Shown: positions 15,454 through 22,193 of the stretch, in pieces
How positions within the stretch are numbered: position 1 is the stretch's first letter
How the letters are laid out: every line of letters starts with the position of its first letter
Source of the DNA: a virus
Reading direction: 5' to 3' (one strand)
IMG/VR virus record: IMGVR_UViG_3300020400_000006
Coordinates: 1-62,934 of that record
Length of the DNA stretch: 62,934 bases
The notes under the pieces: model-generated
The model's database searches: none
The model's input: the letters and a program-made list of their open reading frames with translations, nothing else
What the model was told of the DNA's origin: nothing
Translations under genes and position numbers: made by a program

Positions 15454-16268
15454 TTGACGTTAGATTTACACCAGAATGTAAAGAACTTCATGAACTATTG
15501 ACCGATAATTGTTTTGAGTTTGAGTCCTCTGATGATATTGTTAGTTCATTAGAAGAACATTATAACATCAAGATTGAAAGTCTAGCATGGTGTAATGTGA
15601 TCGACCAGATTGATAGTGATGGTAAAGTAACTGTCACATTGAATAACCAATGTGTTATAATACCTGCTATAATGAATACAAGATTAGTTGGGATACCACC
15701 TAATTTTAGATATGATCCTAAAAGAAAACTTATTGGAGGTTTCAACATGATATTGGCAGAGTGGATACACAATTATAAATGCCATGATGATGCTGTAAAT
15801 AATAGAGATATTGATCCCTATAACGGCTCACCATTTCAAATCTACAAAGATATGAGCAGTAAACGTAAGGGTAAGTTTTTTGAAATGATAGTTGCTGAGT
15901 ATTGTGAAAATTTAGGATGTCTTGTAGAAAGAGCAACAAACTCTGAACATGATAGAATAATAAGTAAGCAGAAAGCAGAAATCAAGGGATCAACTTTATG
16001 GGAAGGTCACGATGAGTTGTTTAGATGGCAACAAATACGACCAAATCAAGATTATGACATTATGATATTTCTTGCAATGTATCCTGATAGAGTTGATCTT
16101 TTTGCAAGTAAAAAGAAAGATGTAGTTGACTACGTTACAAAACAAGATGAGGATGGTAACTTTATCCATAATCAACATGGTGGAAAGAGCGTTGATAGTG
16201 GTACATATTTCATACAAGGTAAACCATCTGATTTTCCATTTTTTAGACCCATACAAAGCGTAATATGA
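15438..16268 (+). CDS. PD-(D/E)XK nuclease-like protein (possible restriction endonuclease)
   Basis: 276 residues. A helix with E149/E154 (GKFFEMIVAEYCENLG) precedes D172 and the E181-I-K183 of KAEIKGS, the spacing expected of a PD-(D/E)XK active site. A following DYDIMIFLAMYPDRVDLF strand-turn-strand is typical of type II restriction-like folds. It overlaps the radical SAM gene (16 nt) and methyltransferase 1 (4 nt), so this could be a phage-borne restriction-modification pair. The family is not recognised, and nuclease activity is inference. Confidence 0.6.
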   Translation: MLYQLIDVRFTPECKELHELLTDNCFEFESSDDIVSSLEEHYNIKIESLAWCNVIDQIDSDGKVTVTLNNQCVIIPAIMNTRLVGIPPNFRYDPKRKLIGGFNMILAEWIHNYKCHDDAVNNRDIDPYNGSPFQIYKDMSSKRKGKFFEMIVAEYCENLGCLVERATNSEHDRIISKQKAEIKGSTLWEGHDELFRWQQIRPNQDYDIMIFLAMYPDRVDLFASKKKDVVDYVTKQDEDGNFIHNQHGGKSVDSGTYFIQGKPSDFPFFRPIQSVI

Positions 16269-17059
16269 AACTCAATGAAATACAGGAAAGAGATTGTATC
16301 GAGTATTTGAACACACTTGATGACAACTCAGTTGATCTTATCATTACTGATCCACCGTACAACATATCATTTGATGGTGGCAAGGGATGGGATTCACAAT
16401 GGAAAACTGAAGAGGATTATCTAAAATGGTGTGATACATGGACTACAGAGTTGGTACGTGTGCTAAAACCTAATCGCATGATGATAGTGTGGGGTACTCT
16501 CAAAACAGATACATTTCTAAAATATAAACTATTGTTGAGTTCATATAATCAATTAGTATCACAAAATGAGATAGTGTGGAGTTATAATTGGGGTGGACGC
16601 ACTAAGGATAATTTTGCACGTAAACATGAATATGCATGGTGTTATTCAAAAGGTGATAAGTTTCTATTCAATCGTGATGATGTAAGAGTTGAGCGTAAAG
16701 TGAAAAGAAATCTAAGAACTGGTGAGAATTATAGTCAGGGAACTATACCTACATGTGTATGGGAAAAGAATAATCATACAGCAAGTAAGGAACACTGCGG
16801 GTGGCACCCTACAACCAAAAACTTAGATGTGATATCAAGAATGGTAAGAGCATATTCAAACGAGGGTGATACTGTTTTAGATATATTCATGGGTAGTGGA
16901 TCAACTGCTATTGCATCTATGATGAATAAACGTAATTATGTTGGATGTGAACTTGATCCTAATTATAATGAATTGATGAAAGAAAGAATATCATCTTATG
17001 CCACTAATACTATTGGCACAATACAACAACCAAATCCCATATTATCTACTATTGCATGA
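16265..17059 (+). CDS. DNA adenine-type methyltransferase 1 (N4/N6 family)
   Basis: 264 residues. Motif IV is D29-P-P-Y32 near the N-terminus, and the motif I-like FMGSGSTA lies near residue 215 with an NYVGCELD strand after it: the beta-type order (catalytic motif first). Reaction: methyl transfer from SAM to an exocyclic DNA amino group. The start overlaps the nuclease stop (ATGA) and the stop overlaps methyltransferase 2. It could protect phage DNA from host or its own nuclease. Confidence 0.85.
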   Translation: MKLNEIQERDCIEYLNTLDDNSVDLIITDPPYNISFDGGKGWDSQWKTEEDYLKWCDTWTTELVRVLKPNRMMIVWGTLKTDTFLKYKLLLSSYNQLVSQNEIVWSYNWGGRTKDNFARKHEYAWCYSKGDKFLFNRDDVRVERKVKRNLRTGENYSQGTIPTCVWEKNNHTASKEHCGWHPTTKNLDVISRMVRAYSNEGDTVLDIFMGSGSTAIASMMNKRNYVGCELDPNYNELMKERISSYATNTIGTIQQPNPILSTIA

Positions 17060-17925
17060 TGAAAGACACAATCTTATATGGAGACTGTCGTGATACACTC
17101 AATAATGTAATAAATTCGTCAGTGCAGATGTGTGTTACATCCCCCCCTTATTATGGTCTTAGAGACTATGGTGGTGAGGATTCACAAATTGGACAAGAGC
17201 AAACACCTGAGGAGTATATCAAACAATTAGTTGACTTGTTTAGTGTAGTAAGAGACAAACTAAAAGATGATGGTGTATTATGGGTGAATATTGGTGATAG
17301 TTATTATAACTATAGGAGTGGTAAAGGTCAAGCATTACCAAAACAAACAGTGAGCAAAACTAATCAAGACTTACCCACTAAATGCAATCGTAGAGCAAAT
17401 AAACTAAAAGGATATAAAGAAAAAGATTTGATGGGCATACCATGGATGTTAGCATTTGCACTACGTGCAGATGGATGGTATCTTCGTCAGGATATCATAT
17501 GGCACAAACCTAATCCAATGCCTGAGTCAGTGCGTGATAGATGTACAAAATCACATGAATATATTTTCCTATTGAGTAAGAATAGAAATTATTATTTTGA
17601 TGTTGATGCCATCAAAGAACCAACAAGAAGAAAGAGGAGTGTGTGGAATGTGACAAAGAGACCATATAAGGGTGCACATTTTGCAGTATTCCCACCTGAT
17701 TTGATTGAACCATGTATATTGGCAGGCAGTGACAAGGGTGATATCATATTAGATCCGTTTATGGGTAGTGGTACAACTGCACTGGTAGCAAAATCCTTAG
17801 AAAGACATTTTATTGGATGCGAATTGCATCAACAATATGATAACCTAATAAAAGAGAGATTGAGCAATGTGACAATCAAGAAACCTGCACAGTCTACACC
17901 AAATCCATTAGAACTACTGCTATAA
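17056..17925 (+). CDS. DNA methyltransferase 2 (SPPY type)
   Basis: 289 residues. Motif IV is S29-P-P-Y32 with YGLRDYG after it; DPFMGSGTTALVA near residue 230 and HFIGCEL follow. SPPY is seen in N4-cytosine and some N6-adenine enzymes, so the base cannot be fixed. It is distinct from methyltransferase 1 and probably reads another site. A TATAAT box for the next gene overlaps its stop codon. Confidence 0.85.
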   Translation: MMKDTILYGDCRDTLNNVINSSVQMCVTSPPYYGLRDYGGEDSQIGQEQTPEEYIKQLVDLFSVVRDKLKDDGVLWVNIGDSYYNYRSGKGQALPKQTVSKTNQDLPTKCNRRANKLKGYKEKDLMGIPWMLAFALRADGWYLRQDIIWHKPNPMPESVRDRCTKSHEYIFLLSKNRNYYFDVDAIKEPTRRKRSVWNVTKRPYKGAHFAVFPPDLIEPCILAGSDKGDIILDPFMGSGTTALVAKSLERHFIGCELHQQYDNLIKERLSNVTIKKPAQSTPNPLELLL

Positions 17926-17926
17926 T
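17921..17926 (+). promoter_or_regulatory. -10 box before small-gene cluster
   Basis: TATAAT overlapping the methyltransferase stop and 22 nt before the ATG at 17949. Confidence 0.45.
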
Positions 17927-17948
17927 ATTATTGTAAACAAAAAAACCA

Positions 17949-18098
17949 ATGAGTTCAGTTCAAACAGTTACTACCAAACATCACACTATACTGATTGATC
18001 GTGATGATTATCGTCAAATCAAAAATGAGTGTAAAAGACTTGATGTAACTATTGACTATTACTTTTTTGAGTTTCAATTCTATCAGGATGAAAACTAA
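17949..18098 (+). CDS. 49-residue hypothetical protein
   Basis: ATG 17949. It contains HTILIDRDDYRQIKNECKRL and an aromatic C-terminus (YYFFEFQFYQDEN). The stop overlaps the next start by 1 nt. No family recognised. Confidence 0.55.
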   Translation: MSSVQTVTTKHHTILIDRDDYRQIKNECKRLDVTIDYYFFEFQFYQDEN

Positions 18099-18235
18099 TG
18101 AGAAAATATACAGTCTCAGCACTTGTAGAGGGTTATCGTATTGAGGATCAAATCGTTGCAGTCTCAATACATCAAGCAATCAAACTCATGCAAGCAAAAT
18201 ACAGCAACGCAAGCAACATTTACTGTCTACACTAA
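18098..18235 (+). CDS. 45-residue hypothetical protein
   Basis: ATG 18098 shares a base with the upstream stop (TAATG). A beta-like start (KYTVSALVEGY) and AVSIHQAIKLMQAKY helix suggest a small folded domain. Unrecognised. Confidence 0.55.
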   Translation: MRKYTVSALVEGYRIEDQIVAVSIHQAIKLMQAKYSNASNIYCLH

Positions 18236-18240
18236 TTATT

Positions 18241-18378
18241 ATGAACATTCCAACATATGACTTTCCACAGTCACCAATTTTGATTATTGGATTCTTCGGA
18301 ATCTTTACAGCACTACTCGTGTTATACATTGCAAACAGGGATTATTTTTCTAGTCCATACAATCAAGATAAGAGGTAA
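18241..18378 (+). CDS. 45-residue single-pass membrane protein
   Basis: ATG 18241. One hydrophobic segment (residues ~13-30, ILIIGFFGIFTALLVLYI) is flanked by a short N-terminus and a polar YNQDKR tail. Unrecognised early-type membrane protein. Confidence 0.55.
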   Translation: MNIPTYDFPQSPILIIGFFGIFTALLVLYIANRDYFSSPYNQDKR

Positions 18379-18379
18379 T

Positions 18380-18571
18380 ATGAAATACAATGTCACTTAC
18401 GTTGAGTTTGACTTTGATGATGAAGTTATCTCAAAAGATGAAAGAATCGAAATCACTAATGACCACATAGGTGTGTGGGATGCTATTGATGAAGATGACC
18501 TAATCGATGAAATTACAACCTCTTCAAATTGGTGCGTCAAAAATATTGATTATGTGTACCAGTTGAAATAG
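18380..18571 (+). CDS. 63-residue acidic hypothetical protein
   Basis: ATG 18380, 1 nt after the previous stop. The frame extends upstream through the membrane-protein gene, but this ATG fits the operon. Asp/Glu-rich with possible nucleic-acid mimicry (inference only). Confidence 0.55.
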   Translation: MKYNVTYVEFDFDDEVISKDERIEITNDHIGVWDAIDEDDLIDEITTSSNWCVKNIDYVYQLK

Positions 18572-18598
18572 TGTCACATACACCCTAGCATTTTGTTT

Positions 18599-18620
18599 TG
18601 TACCGATTATAATAGGTACA
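18599..18620 (+). promoter_or_regulatory. promoter with 22-bp inverted repeat over -10 box
   Basis: TGTACC-N10-GGTACA encloses TATAAT (18608-18613). Total length (22 bp) and the offset of the -10 box (9 nt from the left end) are the same as at 13157-13178. The downstream leader (ACATAACAAACAAAC) is shared with other early promoters here. Confidence 0.6.
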
Positions 18621-18637
18621 TAACAAACAAACACATT

Positions 18638-18886
18638 ATGCCAAACTTCTCAGATTTTCTAGACTACGTTTATATGTTCTACAATGACAACGATGGTCTA
18701 TATCCCATTTCAAAACTCACAAAGGCAGAAATTGCACTTGCTACTCTTCGTTATCTTGATGAGATCAATGAAAAAGATGATGACAATTTCACATGGGGTT
18801 ATGGTGACACTATTGACAGAGAGCGTGTAAGAAATCACATTGTTATGAATCGTGAATCAGTCAAATCACTAAACTGGAGTAAGTAA
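18638..18886 (+). CDS. 82-residue hypothetical protein
   Basis: ATG 18638, after an early-type leader. Acidic and aromatic (FSDFLDYVYMFYNDNDG), then a helix (LTKAEIALATLRYLDEIN) and a C-terminal ESVKSLNWSK. No family recognised. Confidence 0.6.
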   Translation: MPNFSDFLDYVYMFYNDNDGLYPISKLTKAEIALATLRYLDEINEKDDDNFTWGYGDTIDRERVRNHIVMNRESVKSLNWSK

Positions 18887-19041
18887 TGTTTGCAATATTC
18901 ACTTCGCCCATCAAATTCTCAAAGTCATACAAAAATGCTTGTAAAATTGCAGATGACTATTACAACAAAACTGGTCAAGTTGTAGCAGTTGAGAGCATAA
19001 GCAAATCTAGTGTATGGCATTTACCCTCTTTAGCATCATGA
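18886..19041 (+). CDS. 51-residue hypothetical protein
   Basis: The ATG shares a base with the previous stop and the stop overlaps the next start by 4 nt. Beta-helix style sequence (MFAIFTSPIKFSKSYKNACK). Unrecognised. Confidence 0.5.
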   Translation: MFAIFTSPIKFSKSYKNACKIADDYYNKTGQVVAVESISKSSVWHLPSLAS

Positions 19042-19223
19042 ACAAAACTCAAAACGATCAATGCATCAACTTTATGAGTTTAGCATTACAATACTTTTGT
19101 GAAGCAAATTCGTTACCATTTATGTCAGCAGATGATCTATTATATGGTCAGATAGTGACAACAACTAAACAAAAGTTATGGTTACATAGTTATATGCAAC
19201 TTTGGCAATCGTTAGACATATAA
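19038..19223 (+). CDS. 61-residue hypothetical protein
   Basis: ATG 19038 inside ATGA with the upstream stop. Helical, with two Cys and a Trp-rich end (KLWLHSYMQLWQSLDI). Unrecognised. Confidence 0.5.
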   Translation: MNKTQNDQCINFMSLALQYFCEANSLPFMSADDLLYGQIVTTTKQKLWLHSYMQLWQSLDI

Positions 19224-19273
19224 TAACATTATCTTGCAATTATTCTTTTATTCTTCACATTATTCGTTCTATT

Positions 19274-19429
19274 ATGTCCTCTAAAAAGTATCAACAATTA
19301 CAGATCAATTTGACCGCAGTAAGTGATAAGCAAAGAGAGGCTAAACGCCATGAATTGTTGTCACTTAGTGAGCATAATTTAGTGAATAAACATCATAATA
19401 AACCATGGAGGACAATCAACAACTATTAG
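19274..19429 (+). CDS. 51-residue basic hypothetical protein
   Basis: ATG 19274. Lys/Arg/His-rich with one long helix (SDKQREAKRHELLSLSEHNL). It is followed by a GACAGT hairpin. Possible nucleic-acid binding is inference. Confidence 0.5.
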   Translation: MSSKKYQQLQINLTAVSDKQREAKRHELLSLSEHNLVNKHHNKPWRTINNY

Positions 19430-19432
19430 TGT

Positions 19433-19458
19433 GACAGTAAACAAACTGTCCACATTTT
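19433..19458 (+). terminator. stem-loop, GACAGT family copy 1
   Basis: GACAGT / ACTGTC with a 6-nt loop and a T-rich tail, followed by a promoter: a PeSL-like cassette. Confidence 0.65.
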
Positions 19459-19481
19459 CCCTATTCCTGATAATTGTTGAC

Positions 19482-19542
19482 TATAATAAAGACATAACAA
19501 GGATGCTAACATTCACAAGTGCTTAGGGATACCATCCTTGTT
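19482..19542 (+). promoter_or_regulatory. early promoter plus structured leader
   Basis: TATAAT (19482-19487) is followed, from about the predicted start, by a perfect 10-bp stem AACAAGGATG (19496-19505) / CATCCTTGTT (19533-19542). Inner pairs are CTAA / TTAG and CAC / GTG. A T run follows at 19549-19554, so the leader could act as an attenuator. Confidence 0.5.
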
Positions 19543-19567
19543 ATACAAGTTTTTTATCGTGTTTATT

Positions 19568-19786
19568 ATGATCCACTCATTACATTTTGGAAGAGCATTT
19601 TGGTTGAATCTTGATAATGAGCTCATGTCCGCACCATGGTTGAAAACTGGTGAGGTTTTAGACGGAACTTATGGAACTGATGACCAATCTGACTACGTTT
19701 GTGAGTGGACTGATTTTGAAGGGGTTGATATAGCATTATTACTCAAAATTCACAAAGATTTATTACTTGCTGAGACAGTTCAATAA
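19568..19786 (+). CDS. 72-residue hypothetical protein
   Basis: ATG 19568, behind the structured leader. Contains HFGRAFWLNLDNEL and an acidic middle (YGTDDQSDYVCEWTDFEG), ending in a helix. The stop codon lies inside the next stem-loop. Unrecognised. Confidence 0.55.
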   Translation: MIHSLHFGRAFWLNLDNELMSAPWLKTGEVLDGTYGTDDQSDYVCEWTDFEGVDIALLLKIHKDLLLAETVQ

Positions 19787-19829
19787 CTGTCACAGCATTG
19801 CCCCATAACTCTACAAGGGGCATTATAAT
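19774..19829 (+). promoter_or_regulatory. PeSL-like cassette: stem-loops plus promoter
   Basis: GACAGTT / AACTGTC stem (19774-19791, 4-nt loop), a second stem TGCCCC / GGGGCA (19799-19822), then TATAAT at 19824-19829. Confidence 0.6.
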
Positions 19830-19851
19830 AAGAACATATACAGAAAAACTC

Positions 19852-20040
19852 ATGAACATTGCAACATCAAAATTTTTATATAGAATCTCAACACCTAATA
19901 AAATTGTAGGTGATGACATTTTTACAAATGATCTAAACTCAGCAACTCTATTTTGTTTAGAATGTGCTAGAGATTATGGATCTGCAGCAGTTTACAATCA
20001 TCAGACAGGCAAACTCATACAGACTATAGGACAGTCATAG
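19852..20040 (+). CDS. 62-residue hypothetical protein
   Basis: ATG 19852 after an early-type leader; an upstream in-frame ATG at 19798 lies in the stem-loop. Sequence begins MNIATSKFLYRISTP and ends in an AAVYNHQTGKLIQ hairpin-like segment, similar to small phage domains of the YkgJ-free, function-unknown kind; no family claimed. Confidence 0.5.
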   Translation: MNIATSKFLYRISTPNKIVGDDIFTNDLNSATLFCLECARDYGSAAVYNHQTGKLIQTIGQS

Positions 20041-20085
20041 AACTGTCACAGTGACACGTGCAATATTATCTCAATGCACTATAAT
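20030..20085 (+). promoter_or_regulatory. PeSL-like cassette: stem-loop plus promoter
   Basis: GACAGT / ACTGTC stem (20030-20047), overlapping the preceding stop codon, then TATAAT at 20080-20085. Confidence 0.6.
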
Positions 20086-20111
20086 AAAATCATAACAGAA
20101 ATTTACAAACT

Positions 20112-20294
20112 ATGTCAACATTACACCACGAATCACTCTTAGAAACATGCTACGATGAAGCATGGGAAGAATACAGAAAAGAGCACAATCTCACCTCAGA
20201 TCAACTATATGCATTAGAGCAAAATTCAGAGCATGGTTATTTACCAGTCATCGCTGACAATGCTAGGAAAAAATTTGATGATTTATGCATGTAG
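20112..20294 (+). CDS. 60-residue hypothetical protein
   Basis: ATG 20112. Helical and acidic (SLLETCYDEAWEEYRKEHNL) with a DNARKKFDDLCM end. Unrecognised early protein between two stem-loop cassettes. Confidence 0.55.
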   Translation: MSTLHHESLLETCYDEAWEEYRKEHNLTSDQLYALEQNSEHGYLPVIADNARKKFDDLCM

Positions 20295-20296
20295 TG

Positions 20297-20323
20297 GACA
20301 GTTCACAAACTGTCTATTTTTTT
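20297..20323 (+). terminator. stem-loop, GACAGT family copy 4, with T run
   Basis: Perfect GACAGTT / AACTGTC stem, loop CACA, followed by TATTTTTTT: the best terminator of the four copies. It lies 3 nt after the upstream stop. Confidence 0.8.
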
Positions 20324-20333
20324 ACACATGCTC

Positions 20334-20384
20334 TATAATAGGCATTATAATAAGTACATAACAAACAAACAATCCTTTCTACAT
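20334..20384 (+). promoter_or_regulatory. tandem -10 boxes and 44-nt duplicated promoter/leader, copy 1
   Basis: TATAAT at 20334-20339 and 20346-20351. Bases 20341-20384 are identical to 20938-20981, including the leader up to the start codon. Confidence 0.65.
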
Positions 20385-20667
20385 GACAATCACAGAATAC
20401 AAACAACTCATCAAAAATGATACTCTTATGATAGGTCTTGACGTATCTGAAGAGAAAACAAACAAAATCATCAACAGAATACTAGAGGTTGATAATTTTC
20501 AAAACGTCGCATGCTATTGTGCAGACTTCTCAGAATTTGTAGAAGAGTTAGCAGAATGGGGAGTTGACGGATGTGCAAAAGTTTACTTCGATGACCCAGA
20601 TTTGAATATTGCTAAACTTGATGCATTTATCAAGGCAGAAAACGGTTACATCAGAGAGGGCAAATAA
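20383..20667 (+). CDS. 94-residue hypothetical protein
   Basis: ATG 20383 at the end of the duplicated leader. Acidic and helical, with CYCADFSEFVEELAEWG in the middle. Unrecognised. It is followed by the next gene within 2 nt, so the two share a transcript. Confidence 0.6.
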   Translation: MTITEYKQLIKNDTLMIGLDVSEEKTNKIINRILEVDNFQNVACYCADFSEFVEELAEWGVDGCAKVYFDDPDLNIAKLDAFIKAENGYIREGK

Positions 20668-20668
20668 T

Positions 20669-20947
20669 ATGCAATTACAATCTAAAACCTCAAAAGATGT
20701 ACCATCACCAGTAACAGTAGATTATTATCAAATCAAGGGAACCGATCAAGTAAGATTGAGAGTAATTACATTACTAGGCAAAACTCTCAATAAGACTTGC
20801 ATCGAAGTACATGATATGGCAAGAGAGATTGATAATTTATTATTACATGAATTTGCAGTAACTGTCAATACCAACCGACCTAGACAGATTGTGCCAGTCA
20901 AAGAAGTGGCACAATGTCTCACACATTACCATGCTCAGGCATTATAA
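20669..20947 (+). CDS. 92-residue hypothetical protein
   Basis: ATG 20669 is preferred over an in-frame ATG at 20609 inside the previous gene. Beta-rich start (TVDYYQIKGTDQVRLRVITL). The 3' coding end holds a 9-bp inverted repeat ATTGTGCCA (20888-20896) / TGGCACAAT (20907-20915), perhaps a processing or termination stem. The stop overlaps the duplicated promoter. Confidence 0.6.
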   Translation: MQLQSKTSKDVPSPVTVDYYQIKGTDQVRLRVITLLGKTLNKTCIEVHDMAREIDNLLLHEFAVTVNTNRPRQIVPVKEVAQCLTHYHAQAL

Positions 20948-20981
20948 TAAGTACATAACAAACAAACAATCCTTTCTACAT
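20938..20981 (+). promoter_or_regulatory. 44-nt duplicated promoter/leader, copy 2
   Basis: Identical to 20341-20384, with TATAAT at 20943-20948 and the shared leader up to the ATG at 20983. Confidence 0.65.
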
Positions 20982-20982
20982 C

Positions 20983-21327
20983 ATGCGTAAAATCGAATCA
21001 CAAATGAACAATGCAATCAAAAACAAAATTGCATGGTCTAAAGACAACACACTCACCACTTTTGACAATACTCTTGAAAATTGCTTTGTTTACCTACATG
21101 GAAATCATATTGCAACTTACAATTATGAATCTCAAGAGTTATCCTTATTCGATGGCGGATGGCAGTCCAATACAACTAAATCTAGACTCAACGCACTTTG
21201 CTATGAGTTTGCAACTGGTTTTTCAGTATTTCAAAAAAACTGGAATTGGTTTGTAAGTGACTTTCAAGCAAAAACAATCAAGAATTTCACTGACGGCATT
21301 ACAGTAAATTACAACGGATGTTTCTAA
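20983..21327 (+). CDS. 114-residue hypothetical protein
   Basis: ATG 20983. Looks like a small mixed domain (FVYLHGNHIATYNYESQELSL, then RLNALCYEFATGF and a Trp-rich NWNWFVSDF) of a type found in cyanomyovirus early regions, from memory. Function unknown. Confidence 0.65.
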   Translation: MRKIESQMNNAIKNKIAWSKDNTLTTFDNTLENCFVYLHGNHIATYNYESQELSLFDGGWQSNTTKSRLNALCYEFATGFSVFQKNWNWFVSDFQAKTIKNFTDGITVNYNGCF

Positions 21328-21367
21328 TAACATCCTCTACAAATCACTCTACTAAGTAACAACTATC

Positions 21368-21541
21368 ATGAACAATTTCTACTCTTTTTCTTATCAACAA
21401 TCAGACGATGATTATCAAGCAGATTTTAACTATAATTGTACACAATTTGTTGATGAAGATGATATTTTTTCTACTATAGATGCACCGTCTATATATGAAA
21501 CAATAGACAAAGAAACACAGTCAATTCTTAACACTTTCTAG
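21368..21541 (+). CDS. 57-residue acidic hypothetical protein
   Basis: ATG 21368. Very acidic and Tyr/Gln-rich (YQQSDDDYQADFNYN), probably disordered. Unrecognised. Confidence 0.5.
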   Translation: MNNFYSFSYQQSDDDYQADFNYNCTQFVDEDDIFSTIDAPSIYETIDKETQSILNTF

Positions 21542-21550
21542 GTAACACGC

Positions 21551-21718
21551 ATGAGACCCGCACTAACAACAACTCAACCAAATTACACACGTAAAAGTAT
21601 TACAAATACTAGTGTTATTCTCCCTGATAATGTATATAAATCGTTATTCAAAATGCATCCATCTGATGCTTACATATTCGGTATAGATTGTGAACCGCAA
21701 AATGTTATAAATGTATAA
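21551..21718 (+). CDS. 55-residue hypothetical protein
   Basis: ATG 21551. Polar N-terminus, then SVILPDNVYKSLFKMHPSDAYIFG. Unrecognised. The next 159 nt contain no convincing gene. Confidence 0.45.
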   Translation: MRPALTTTQPNYTRKSITNTSVILPDNVYKSLFKMHPSDAYIFGIDCEPQNVINV

Positions 21719-21877
21719 AAAAACATATGTTTGTTTTATATAAACTTTGTAAATGTTCTCACTAATTGTTACCTTAGCGAGCAACATAACAAAAGTCAAG
21801 TATAAGAATTGTGGAGTGACTTCGCCACTATCTAACACAAAAGACAGTCAATTTGTCCCTTATTCTTTATAACAATT

Positions 21878-21973
21878 ATGAGCAAATTGCAGGCACTATC
21901 TGAACTCGAAGCAGCAAGTACTTCAAGGACAGTTAGACACATTTTATACAAATATTACAGAGGTAACTGGTAA
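21878..21973 (+). CDS. 31-residue peptide, uncertain
   Basis: ATG 21878. A short helical peptide (SELEAASTSRTVRHILYKYY) ending NW. Only the clean start/stop and the position support it. Confidence 0.3.
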   Translation: MSKLQALSELEAASTSRTVRHILYKYYRGNW

Positions 21974-22036
21974 CAATTATAAGACATTCAACAGATATAT
22001 TATAACACATACTTGAAAGGATTGCAAGGGGTACGG

Positions 22037-22173
22037 ATAACACGAATTGACAGTGTTTTTCGTGCCTTTTGTGTTATAATGGGGGGGCGGTTAGCTAAAA
22101 AAGCAAACAACCCTAACCTACAAAAGTATCCCAACGAGCGATATATAAAAAAAATCGCAAAAAAATTTTTTGC
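22037..22173 (+). promoter_or_regulatory. regulatory leader: extended -10 promoter and stacked hairpins
   Basis: An extended -10 (TGTTATAAT, 22072-22080) lies in nested inverted repeats (CACGAA / TTCGTG and ATAACAC / GTGTTAT, 22037-22077). Then come a G7 run, stem GGTTAG / CTAACC (22089-22118), stem GCGAT / ATCGC (22138-22158), and a palindrome of seven A then six T flanked by GC (22157-22173). The rest of 21974-22193 has no gene. Confidence 0.45.
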
Positions 22174-22193
22174 CCTTAAAAAAAATTCTGGAT

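Noticed and set aside
19433-20384. CRISPR-like array suggested by regularly spaced GACAGT palindromes
   Set aside because: Spacers are protein-coding and of unequal length, repeats are short hairpins followed by promoters.
21644-21838. 64-residue minus-strand ORF opposite the 21551 gene
   Set aside because: No ribosome site, and composition follows AT-rich spacer; nothing else in 21719-21877 is convincing.
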